A stretch of DNA of 64,000 nt, taken from the NCBI GenBank assembly GCA_027493955.1, contig JAOSJT010000001.1, positions 1,909,131 through 1,973,130 on the forward strand, read 5' to 3'. Of the stretch, positions 44,753 to 53,171 are shown piece after piece (positions within the stretch are counted from its first letter, which is position 1; each line of letters begins with the position of its first letter). The notes below the pieces were generated by a model. The model was not told the DNA's origin, did not search any database, and saw only the letters and a list, made by a program, of their open reading frames with translations. Position numbers and translations under genes: made by a program. The DNA comes from Bacteroidia bacterium (GTDB lineage Bacteria > Bacteroidota > Ignavibacteria > SZUA-365).

Positions 44753-47700
44753 TTAACGTAGGACGATAAAGGAAGTTAGAGTGCGACCGCCCGCGGTGAT
44801 CGCGCTCACGAAATACGTGCCGGAAGGTAGCTGTCCGCGCGGCAGACCGGCGGCTATCGACGTCAAACCTTCGCGCAAGACTCCGTCATGCAACTGGGCC
44901 ACGGTGCGCCCGAGGGCATTCGTGATAAAGACTCGCGTATACTGTTCACGTTCGCTCGAGAGAAGAACGGTAATAGCACCGTCGGTGCCCACCGGATTCG
45001 GGTACACTGATGCGGTGAGGTTCAGTGGCGATGCTTTCTCGCTCCGCTTCTTCCAACCGATGTTATCGTCGTCGATACGATACATGCGCGTACCCATGGG
45101 GCTGGCGGTGCCGCCCCAGGTGTCGAGCCAGAAGGTCGAGAATGTACCATCGTCGGAAGGTTGGATGGTCGGACGGAGTTGATGGTACATTCCCGGACCC
45201 GGCGCGACCATCATTTCCTGTGTCCAATACAACCCGCGATCGACATTAACCTCGTATCCCGCCAGTTGACTGTAGATTTCAGTCGGGCGGGGAGGAGAGC
45301 AGCTTGAGGTTTCTCCACCTCCCTGCCAGACAACCATGCCCAACGGTTCCTGTCCCGGTATGGGATACTCCATCCTTGCGATGTCGGGCCAGGTTTTTTC
45401 CGTAAGGTCCATGCTCAGTACGAGCGGTCCACCCTGCGGAACCGAGTGGGTATTCGAATAGAAGTAGACATGCTCGGACAGCACGCGATTGCGCAATTGC
45501 GACATTCCATTGACATACTCCTGATTCCAGGCGATGAGCATACCGCCTACATTCCCGCGGTCATAGTTGTCCGAAACGATGCTGGGTTGCGAAGCGGTGG
45601 CTATACCACCATCCGGCCAGGGGATACCGATAAAACGCGTGCCGGCGTTCGCCTGTGAACCATCGTAGGATGAGATGATCAATTCCGGGTCCAGGCTGGG
45701 CAAGGCCATCGCGTAGACCAGTATCGGTCTGTGCGGAACCGGCCAGGCAAGGTCCACGTCTATGTCGTAACCGTTGAACTCGGTGTATTGTAAACCCTCA
45801 TCCTGGTATGCGACGAAATATGGGTAAACATTGTCCTCCACCATCGAAGTGACATTAATGTACTTGGTGGGTGGAACTGTCGTACTTTCTGTTCGCGAAA
45901 GGATGTGAACTCCACCGTCACCATCCGAAACTATTTTAATTTCGAAGTACTCCGGTATTGTACCGCCCATCGGGATCGGGGGAGGGGACGCAACCGGAGC
46001 GAAGGAAACGACATCCATCCGATACAACACTCGTTCGCGCGCCGCTCCAGTCTGATTGATCGCGACGATTATAGCTCCCTCATCCCACGAGTTCTGTATC
46101 GAGGGAGGAGTGAAAACAATGCTCGGTTCAATCATACCCAGACTGGTCGCTGGTGGGGTGAGGGTAAGCCTGCTCACCACACCATCGTAGCGTATGTGTC
46201 CATAGACTACTTCCTCGATGCTTCCGGCGAGATTGTACTGCTGCCAGGCCACCTGAGCGCCGCGGCTTCCGTCAATCGAAACATCCGCGTGTCTGGCGTT
46301 ATCCGTGACGCTCGGGTCGCTCACGAGGACTCCGCCAAGATCCCACCTCGGCACGCCGTGCTTGTCGAATTTCTGTATGTACACCTGACGTCCTTGGTTG
46401 GGATATCGGATTTCATCCCAAACCACAAAGACGTTGTGTTCTTCGTCGGTGGCCATGCGGTAACTCTGTGCGTCGCTGATGTTCGTGACCTTGGCCCACA
46501 TATCGCGCCAGCGCATGGCCGCGGGACCAACACATTCGCCGGAAAGTTGACAGTGGATATCCCAGTCGTTGCGATTGTCGTTTACTATAGGCTGTCTGCG
46601 GCGGTCCTGGAACACCATCACCTCGCCGCTGACTTCCGGCAGGACTTGGTCGCCCTTGGCCTCCGTCACCGGCCAGCCGTTGTACGGGCGCTGAAAACTC
46701 CACGATGGTATCGTCGCTTTTTGGTGATGAATATCCGCATTCGCATACCCACCCTGATACTGGCCGGGCGTGCGCCAGGCGATGTTCACCTCGTCGCCGC
46801 CGTTGATATGATCGAGCGCGTGCTCGGTCTGATCGCCGCCGAGAGCGCACACAAGCTCGCCCGCGGAGCCGGAGGGATTGGCCAGAGTGATGAATCGGGT
46901 ATCGAACGTGCCCCCATACAGATCGATGCCGCTGGTCTGCGCATCGCGCAAATCCTGCCACACCACGCTCACGTAGGGGATGTACGGATCGCCGTAGTTG
47001 GGTGAATGCTGTGGATTTTCATAGATAACCGGGATGGGGAGGATTTGCGAATCCCCCATGTCGCAGATCACCTCGCCGGTACCCGGATTGCTCACCGTGC
47101 CGCTGGCGTAGATCACCTGGGCCATGATATCGTAGAGCGGCGCATTCGGATCCTGCCGTGCATCCTGCCATACCACGATTGCGCGCGGCTGATCGGCTGT
47201 TGCCTCGGCTCCGCCGCAGACGATGCGGGGATGCAGCTGATCGGCGTCTATCGCGGCCATGGGAATGTCGTTGCCGCCGTACTGTCGGACTCCGTCCGCG
47301 TCGATGTTCGTGGCCATCACATTCCAGTAATCGACGCCGTTGCCGTGGCGCGTCTGGTCCTGATACGCTATCACGCAGCCGGCTTTGACCACCTGATTCG
47401 CGTCGAGTTTGAAAATGTAATCGCGGGCGATTTCGGGATACTCCTGATCGTTTCCCGGACTTGCCGATACCGGTATACCGTTCTGCACCCAGTTGACGCC
47501 CTGCGGCCAATTGCCGGTGGCGCTGAGAATGTACTGCGCGTACACCAGCCGTCCGCCGGAACCCGCCGTTGCGGAGCGGTGATCAAGCCAGGTAATGTAC
47601 GCCCCGTCGCTGTTACCCGCGATGCGCACATGCTCCACGTTGCCATCGAGATCGCGCACGGGCATACCGTCCGCCAGCCAGTTCGGGTCCAGCGCGCCGG

Positions 47701-48106
47701 TGGTCGCATCGAGCCGCTGCGCATAGATGGAGGTGTAGTAGCCGTTTCTGGCGTCCAGCCAGGTAACGATCACGCCGCCGAGCGAATCATACGCCGCCCG
47801 GGGTTCGATCTGCGCTTCCGCGGCGCCGCATACGAGAACGCCCTCCGGAGGCAGCCACTGCGGCAGGCCGGTGAAGTTGTCGATCTTCTGACAATAGATG
47901 TCGAAATCCGATCCCTGACCTCTGTCGTCCTGCCAGAAAACGATGGTGTAGTCGGCTTGCGACGGCCGGGCGACGGTGGGATTGATCTGATCGCCGATGG
48001 CGCCGCAGGTGAGCGGATCCTTCCACTCCACTTGAGCAATTGCGCTATGATCCGGGATGATCGCCATCAGGCAGAGGAGGAAGGCGACACCGCAGAGGCA
48101 TCGCAC
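44753..48106 (-). CDS. Giant T9SS-secreted protein with repeated DxR blocks, apparently phase-variable
   Basis: The protein has 1117 residues from the GTG at 48106, which lacks a ribosome site. A better start (ATG 48200 with GAGGAG seven bases upstream) lies beyond a CAGTA repeat and is out of frame in this sequence. The signal peptide is CLCGVAFLLCLMAIIPDHSAIA. The body repeats a ~50-residue block with IVFWQDDRGQGSDFDIYCQ, VIVTWLDARNGYYTSIYAQ and AIVVWQDARQDPNAPLYDI, probably a propeller of blades rich in W.D.R motifs. The T9SS tail (SVYPNPVGTDGAITVLL, NALGRTVAQL, LPSGTYFVSAI) closes it. No catalytic site was seen; a binding or matrix role is likely. Confidence 0.85.
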   Translation of the reverse strand: MRCLCGVAFLLCLMAIIPDHSAIAQVEWKDPLTCGAIGDQINPTVARPSQADYTIVFWQDDRGQGSDFDIYCQKIDNFTGLPQWLPPEGVLVCGAAEAQIEPRAAYDSLGGVIVTWLDARNGYYTSIYAQRLDATTGALDPNWLADGMPVRDLDGNVEHVRIAGNSDGAYITWLDHRSATAGSGGRLVYAQYILSATGNWPQGVNWVQNGIPVSASPGNDQEYPEIARDYIFKLDANQVVKAGCVIAYQDQTRHGNGVDYWNVMATNIDADGVRQYGGNDIPMAAIDADQLHPRIVCGGAEATADQPRAIVVWQDARQDPNAPLYDIMAQVIYASGTVSNPGTGEVICDMGDSQILPIPVIYENPQHSPNYGDPYIPYVSVVWQDLRDAQTSGIDLYGGTFDTRFITLANPSGSAGELVCALGGDQTEHALDHINGGDEVNIAWRTPGQYQGGYANADIHHQKATIPSWSFQRPYNGWPVTEAKGDQVLPEVSGEVMVFQDRRRQPIVNDNRNDWDIHCQLSGECVGPAAMRWRDMWAKVTNISDAQSYRMATDEEHNVFVVWDEIRYPNQGRQVYIQKFDKHGVPRWDLGGVLVSDPSVTDNARHADVSIDGSRGAQVAWQQYNLAGSIEEVVYGHIRYDGVVSRLTLTPPATSLGMIEPSIVFTPPSIQNSWDEGAIIVAINQTGAARERVLYRMDVVSFAPVASPPPIPMGGTIPEYFEIKIVSDGDGGVHILSRTESTTVPPTKYINVTSMVEDNVYPYFVAYQDEGLQYTEFNGYDIDVDLAWPVPHRPILVYAMALPSLDPELIISSYDGSQANAGTRFIGIPWPDGGIATASQPSIVSDNYDRGNVGGMLIAWNQEYVNGMSQLRNRVLSEHVYFYSNTHSVPQGGPLVLSMDLTEKTWPDIARMEYPIPGQEPLGMVVWQGGGETSSCSPPRPTEIYSQLAGYEVNVDRGLYWTQEMMVAPGPGMYHQLRPTIQPSDDGTFSTFWLDTWGGTASPMGTRMYRIDDDNIGWKKRSEKASPLNLTASVYPNPVGTDGAITVLLSSEREQYTRVFITNALGRTVAQLHDGVLREGLTSIAAGLPRGQLPSGTYFVSAITAGGRTLTSFIVLR

Positions 48107-48135
48107 GATAAAATCAGTACAGCGGACAGCAAAGG

Positions 48136-48180
48136 CACTGTACTGTACTGTACTGTACTGTACTGTACTGTACTGTACTG
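48136..48180. repeat. Pentanucleotide repeat TACTG x8 in the leader of a T9SS gene
   Basis: On the plus strand CACTG (48136-48140) is followed by eight perfect TACTG units (48141-48180). Read on the minus strand these are CAGTA x8 and lie between a good ATG (48200) and the signal peptide. With eight copies the ATG frame meets a TGA soon after the repeats. Nine or six copies would join it to the 1117-residue frame. Confidence 0.95.
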
Positions 48181-48197
48181 CTGGAAGGTTTTCGGTT

Positions 48198-48213
48198 CAT
48201 CAAGGTACTCCTC
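48198..48213 (-). promoter_or_regulatory. Ribosome binding site and candidate alternate start upstream of the pentanucleotide repeat
   Basis: GAGGAG (48208-48213) is spaced seven bases from ATG (48198-48200) on the minus strand. The first residues would be MNRKPSSSTVQYS, a basic n-region suited to a signal peptide. This is a better initiation site than the GTG at 48106. Confidence 0.7.
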
Positions 48214-48713
48214 GTAAAGAGAATGGTAGGTAAAAGTGTGATAATTTGCAAACCGTCTTTTTGGACCGGTATGCGTGCAATCGGGTTTTGAGCGGTATCC
48301 GCAGGGGTAAGAGCGCATTATTGTCGCGCTTCGCCGCATGAAGTTTTCCGCTCATCAGTCCGGACGGTCACTCCCGGACTCCTCGGGTTGGGCGCGCATT
48401 ATCCGCGCGATCAGGTTGACGGTTTTGTTGCGACCGCGGGGCGGCCACAACCGGGAGAGCGAGGCGGCGGGAGCATGAATGATTCCATCACAACATCACA
48501 CGAGAGCATGACTCCGCGCCTCCGGCGTCAGGCTGAGCGCCGCGTTCATAGTGCGTCACGGCGCTCTATCCCATAAATAGAACCACTCGGGTCCGGTGCT
48601 GAAAATGTCTTGAAAAAAAAAGAGGTCACTTTTTCGTCCCCATCGAAAATGGGCCGGAATGGGCGGTTTTGTCTTTTACGGACGCACGGAAATGACAAAT
48701 AGCGGAGAGCAAA
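48214..48713. other. Intergenic region upstream of the phase-variable T9SS gene
   Basis: About 500 bp hold the promoter side of the 1117-residue gene. AT-rich patches lie at 48230-48260 and 48600-48640 (A-run). No gene, RNA or clear promoter was recognised. Confidence 0.5.
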
Positions 48714-49213
48714 GAGCGGAGAGCACGGCCGTGTGGGGGCGCTCGCACCGTACAAGTGCCTCAGTTCGGGAGGAGGCAGAGAGCGAAGAGCGGAGAGCAC
48801 GGTCGTGCTGGGGGCGCGGCGCAAAGAGCAGAGAGCAGAGAGCAGAGAGCACGGTCGTGCGTTACGGATGTCCGCACAAAGAACTATAACCGCTGCCTGG
48901 CTCTTGTGTGTATCCGACGCCACCCGCCTCCCAAACAAAGGCACTTGTGCAATTCGAGCGATCTTGCACGGCCGTGCTCTCTGCTCTCAGCTCTCTGCTC
49001 TTTGCTCTCTGCTCTCGGCTCTCGGCTCTCTGCTCTCGGCTCTCTGCTCTCTGCTCTCTGCTCTCTGTTCTCGGCTCTCTGCTCTCGGCCGCACCACCGC
49101 CCGTACAGACGTCCGGCCGGGCGTCTCTACCGCACCACCACCGCGCGCGTTGCCAGGGCCCCCGCACCGATCATGCGAATGAAATACATTCCCGCCCGCA
49201 GCTGCAATGCCGA
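48714..49213. repeat. Heptad-armed duplicated element, copy B
   Basis: This is the direct copy of 39283-39816. The central spacer (GTTACGGATGTCCGCACAAA and onward) and the right end are near identical. The pyrimidine array (48976-49088) is shorter and differs in a few heptads. The copy carries with it the end of a T9SS sorting domain but no gene body. Confidence 0.93.
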
Positions 49214-49225
49214 CTGGATGCTCTC
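49127..49225 (-). pseudogene. Orphan tail of a T9SS sorting domain
   Basis: In frame and ending at a TAG (49127-49129), the minus strand reads QSALQLRAGMYFIRMIGAGA followed by LATRAVVVR. This matches the last residues of the 1652-residue protein (SALRLRPGMYFIRMIGAGA, then QATRAVVVR). Upstream of ~49225 the similarity ends and there is no gene body or start. It is the remnant of a deleted or recombined paralog left beside copy B of the repeat. Confidence 0.8.
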
Positions 49226-49346
49226 CGCACCCCGCTTCGGCCACGATGTGAAGACCGCGCGATACTCCGCCGTCCGATGATTATCCGCGAAATTCCGTAT
49301 TTTTATGATTCACCCGAACGGGTGCTTTGAACATGGATATGAGAAC

Positions 49347-50729
49347 ATGATCATCATGAAATTCGGCGGGACGTCCGTGGAGGACGCGAACGCCATCTCC
49401 AACGTTTGCGAAATCGTCAAGGGACGTCTGAAACGCAGGCCTGTCGTCGTACTGTCGGCGGCGTCCGGTATCACCAATGCGCTGATTCGCTGCGGCGAGC
49501 TGGCGGCCACCGGCAAACGCAGCGAAGCCCAGGCGGTGCTGAAGGAAAAGATTATTGACCGCCATTACGAAATCATCCTGAATCTTATCCAGGGACTCAA
49601 GGAGCAGGATGCGCTGATCCGCCAATTCAAGGGATTGGACGAGGAACTCAGCAGTCTGCTCTACGGCATTTCCATCACCGGCGACCTCTCGCCGCGCGTG
49701 CTGGATTTCGTCATGTCGTATGGCGAACGCATGTCCACGGCGATCGCCGCCATAGCAATGCGCGAGCACGGAGTCAAGGCCGAGCTCTTCGACGCGCGTA
49801 AATGCATGATCACCAACAGCGGTTTCGGGAAGGCTGAGCCGATGCTCGCCGACATCGCCGAGGCCTGTACCACGCACATCCGTCCCCGTGTGGAGAAAGG
49901 CATTGTCCCCGTCCTGCAAGGGTTTATCGGCGCAGACCGGCAGGGTGTGACCACCACGCTCGGTCGTGGCGGATCGGATTACTCGGCGGCCATTTTCGGC
50001 GCGGTGATGGACGCGGAAGACATCGAAATCTGGACTGATGTGGACGGGATTCTCTCCGCGGATCCCAACATCGTGCCCAACGCCCTGCGCATCCGGGAGA
50101 TGTCCTTTCAGGAAGCGGCCGAGCTGGCCTATTTCGGCGCAAAGGTACTGCACCCCAGCACGCTGCTCCCGGCCATAGAAAAAGACATTCCGGTGTACAT
50201 TTTCAACTCACGCCGGCCCCAGACCAGCGGCACGCTCATTCGCCGGCAGGTCGCGTCCTCGAGTGTCGCGGTAAAATCCATTTCCTACAAGCGCGGCATC
50301 ACCATTCTCAACATCTCCTCGACGCGGATGTTGGGCAGCTATGGTTTCATGAAAAAGATCTTCGACATTTTCGCCGAGTATCACACCTCGGTGGATCTGG
50401 TGACGACGTCGGAGGTCAGTCTTTCCCTCAGTATCGAGTCCACTCCCTCGCTGGAGCCGCTCATCCGTAAACTTGAGGAATACGGACAAATTTCGGTGCA
50501 GAAACACAAGGCGATTATCTGCATCGTGGGCGAACGGCTTAAATCCGAGCGCGGGATCGCGGGGCGGGTGTTCGGTCGTCTGCGCGACATTCCCATCGAC
50601 ATGATCAGCCATGGCGCATCGGAGATCAATCTGACCATGGTGATCGACGATGCGCGCGTACCCGAAGCCGTACTCGAATTGCATGACGAATTTTTCTCCA
50701 CGATTTCGGAACCGGGCATTTTTGAATAA
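49347..50729 (+). CDS. lysC: Aspartate kinase
   Basis: The 460-residue protein phosphorylates L-aspartate, the first step to lysine, threonine and methionine. It begins IIMKFGGTSVEDANAI, has the catalytic loop VLQGFIGADRQGVTTTLGRGGSDYSAA and IWTDVDGILSADPNIV, and ends with two ACT domains (about 300-460) for feedback control. It is a monofunctional long-type enzyme without a homoserine dehydrogenase part. The start at 49347 fits the family; an ATG at 49305 would add 14 unlike residues. A small hairpin CACCCGAACGGGTG lies at 49310-49323. lysA follows on the same strand, so this is a lysine-pathway pair. Confidence 0.96.
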   Translation: MIIMKFGGTSVEDANAISNVCEIVKGRLKRRPVVVLSAASGITNALIRCGELAATGKRSEAQAVLKEKIIDRHYEIILNLIQGLKEQDALIRQFKGLDEELSSLLYGISITGDLSPRVLDFVMSYGERMSTAIAAIAMREHGVKAELFDARKCMITNSGFGKAEPMLADIAEACTTHIRPRVEKGIVPVLQGFIGADRQGVTTTLGRGGSDYSAAIFGAVMDAEDIEIWTDVDGILSADPNIVPNALRIREMSFQEAAELAYFGAKVLHPSTLLPAIEKDIPVYIFNSRRPQTSGTLIRRQVASSSVAVKSISYKRGITILNISSTRMLGSYGFMKKIFDIFAEYHTSVDLVTTSEVSLSLSIESTPSLEPLIRKLEEYGQISVQKHKAIICIVGERLKSERGIAGRVFGRLRDIPIDMISHGASEINLTMVIDDARVPEAVLELHDEFFSTISEPGIFE

Positions 50730-50810
50730 ATGCAACGGCTCGGTATTTTCTTCAATCAGCCGCAGTACAGCACGCCGCACCTTCTTCACTGAACATTGAA
50801 AGGCCTCGCT

Positions 50811-52085
50811 ATGACCTTCGCAGACGGCTTCTCCTACCGTGACGGATCGCTGCACTGCGGACCTGTCCGTATCGCCGACATTACACGGGAGACCGGCACT
50901 CCGGTGTGGGTGTATCATTTCGATTCCATCGTCGCACGGTACCACGAACACCGCGACGCTTTCGCGGGGCTGACGCATCAGACCTGCTATGCGGTGAAGG
51001 CGAATTCTTCGCTCGCGTTGCTGCGGATGCTTGCGCGCGCGGGTTGCGGTTTCGATGCGAACTCCCGCGGCGAATTACATCGCTGCCTCACAGCGGGCGC
51101 CGATCCCACGCGTATCATCATGACTGGTGTGGGTAAATCCTCCGCCGACATCGCCGCAGCCCTCGACGCGGGCATCGCCTATTTCAACGTCGAATCCGCC
51201 AGCGAATGCCGACTCATCAGCGAATTAGCAACCCGGCGCGGGGTGCGCGCCAACATTGTCCTGCGCCTGAATCCCGACATCGAGACGGACACGCACCCCT
51301 ACATTTCCACCGGCGAGGCATCGCATAAATTCGGACTCAATCCCGCCGATATCCGTACGCTGGCATCGCAGGAAAGCTGGCTGCCGGGCGTGCGCATCGC
51401 GGGTCTGTCCTTCCATCTCGGATCGCAACTCGTCAGTACCGATCCCTACCGCGACGCGCTCCGCCTGTTGCTCAAAGTCCTCGACGATATCACACCGCTG
51501 CTCCCCGAAGCACCGGACGTGGTGGATGTGGGCGGCGGCTTCGGGGTGCCGTATGCGGCGGACGAATCCGCACTGTCACCGGAGTCTCTGGCCGATGTCA
51601 TACGCGATGTTCTTGGCGACCGCGCCGCGTCCATACAGCTGATCACGGAGCCGGGGAGGTCGTTCGTGGCCAACGCAGGTGCCCTTTTCTGCTCGGTCGA
51701 GCATTTGAAACCCTCGGCACCGAACCGCACCTTCGTCATCCTGGATGCAGGCATGAACGACCTTATGCGGCCCGCGCTGTATCAGGCCCGTCACGCCATC
51801 ATTCCCGTGCAACGCGACGAGAATGCGGAGCCGATGCTTTGCGACGTGGTCGGACCTGTGTGTGAAAGCAGCGACGTCTTTGTAGCGGGAACGGAGCTTC
51901 CCTCCTCTCTGCAACGCGGCCAGCTTGTGGCGATTCTCTCCGCAGGCGCATATGGGTCAAGTATGAGTTCCACCTACAACTCCCGGCCCCTCGCAACCGA
52001 GGTAGCCGTCGTGGGCGACGCATGGACAGTCATACGTGAGCGCCAGACGCTGGACGATATGCTCCGCGGGGAAAAGCTGCGCTGA
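50811..52085 (+). CDS. lysA: Diaminopimelate decarboxylase
   Basis: The 424-residue PLP enzyme converts meso-diaminopimelate to lysine. The PLP lysine is in CYAVKANSSLALL. Other marks are FDANSRGEL, HKFGL, FHLGSQL, VDVGGGFGVPY, ITEPGRSFVANAG, GPVCESSDVF and GAYGSSMSSTYNSRP. The ATG at 50811 has AAAGG upstream and is preferred to a TTG fifteen bases before. It lies 81 bp after lysC and is probably co-transcribed. Confidence 0.96.
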   Translation: MTFADGFSYRDGSLHCGPVRIADITRETGTPVWVYHFDSIVARYHEHRDAFAGLTHQTCYAVKANSSLALLRMLARAGCGFDANSRGELHRCLTAGADPTRIIMTGVGKSSADIAAALDAGIAYFNVESASECRLISELATRRGVRANIVLRLNPDIETDTHPYISTGEASHKFGLNPADIRTLASQESWLPGVRIAGLSFHLGSQLVSTDPYRDALRLLLKVLDDITPLLPEAPDVVDVGGGFGVPYAADESALSPESLADVIRDVLGDRAASIQLITEPGRSFVANAGALFCSVEHLKPSAPNRTFVILDAGMNDLMRPALYQARHAIIPVQRDENAEPMLCDVVGPVCESSDVFVAGTELPSSLQRGQLVAILSAGAYGSSMSSTYNSRPLATEVAVVGDAWTVIRERQTLDDMLRGEKLR

Positions 52086-52425
52086 TGCGATTATTGGCAG
52101 GTACCCTGTCCTGAATACCGTCGGGACATGATCCCTGAACTCAGGGATAGGCGCCCGTGAGCAGATCGGGTCAAGTTCCATTTCCGTCACTGACATCCTG
52201 AATCAGCCGGTCTCGCAGCCCCGCCATAGTTGGCCAATCCTAATTCGGATATTGTTGACACGGGCCGCTTCGTACATCTCCGTTGGTTGGTGTGATACGA
52301 GCCGAGGCCAACACGTCGAAGTGAAAAGCCGGCATTACGAGCAATGAGACGTGCGTGTACGCTGCTTCACATTCTCTTCAACGACCGCAGCGGTACGATA
52401 CGCGCGGCTTTTACCCTGCGTGCTC
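52086..52425. other. Intergenic region with a short hairpin
   Basis: These 340 bp lie between lysA and the converging barrel gene. ATCCCTGA-AC-TCAGGGAT (52131-52148) is a perfect 8-bp stem with a two-base loop, 46 bp past lysA. No T-run follows. Nothing else was seen. Confidence 0.5.
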
Positions 52426-53163
52426 TTACAGCCCTACATACATCCCGAGTGTGATCTGAAATCCGGCCACGGACCATGAGGACGCGGTACGGACATTCGA
52501 AAGGGCTATCGAATAGAGAACCTCCGGATTCACATACATCCCTCGTGTGACAGGCAACAACGCACCCGCGCCGAGACGCAGGGAAAGCCAGGGAGAGGCG
52601 TCCGGGATCTCTCCGTCCACCAGCGTTCTGCTTGTCGATCCATCGAGAAATCGCACATCGGAGGGCGAGGTTATCGTCGTGGTATGCGTCCACTCACGTG
52701 TCAGGGGGATATGCAACGCGGGACCGGCTGACAGATACAGGCCCGGGCTCAGCACGAGATACTGCATTTCCGCTTCCAGCGTCAAGGTGGAGAGGCGGGT
52801 GTCGAGAGCCTCGTCCAGATCCACATATTCGATGGAGTTGGCACTGGATAACATGGGGTAGGCCAGACGGACACTGGAGAATTCTCCGTCATGCCGCTCC
52901 ATGCCAATACCGGCGCGCAGGGAGAACGGGCCACTCAGGTGAAATATACCCCTCGCACCGAGTACCAGGCCCGCACCGGTACCATCGGCGAAGGTACAAC
53001 ACTCGTACGCGCCTTCGTATGTTGTGATGGCTCCGCTGTGCCAGGCGAACTGAACTCCGCCGCCTATCCCGAGCAGCAGAGGAGGAACACCCTCGTCAGG
53101 TGATTGTGCATACACGGAATGACTGAGCGTGTACAGAACAACGATAATGATCAGCTTTTTCAT
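52426..53163 (-). CDS. Outer-membrane beta-barrel protein
   Basis: The 245-residue protein has a short signal peptide (KKLIIIVVLYTLSHSVYAQ) and repeated amphipathic strands (LLLGIGGGVQFAWHSG, GAGLVLGARGIFHLSG, YLVLSPGLYLSAGPALHIP, LSLRLGAGALLPVTRGMYVNP), ending GFQITLGMYVGL. It resembles PorT-like barrels of Bacteroidota. It starts 8 bp after the stop of the multi-vWA T9SS gene, so the two are probably co-transcribed and may work together at the cell surface. Confidence 0.75.
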   Translation of the reverse strand: MKKLIIIVVLYTLSHSVYAQSPDEGVPPLLLGIGGGVQFAWHSGAITTYEGAYECCTFADGTGAGLVLGARGIFHLSGPFSLRAGIGMERHDGEFSSVRLAYPMLSSANSIEYVDLDEALDTRLSTLTLEAEMQYLVLSPGLYLSAGPALHIPLTREWTHTTTITSPSDVRFLDGSTSRTLVDGEIPDASPWLSLRLGAGALLPVTRGMYVNPEVLYSIALSNVRTASSWSVAGFQITLGMYVGL

Positions 53164-53171
53164 GTTTCCTC

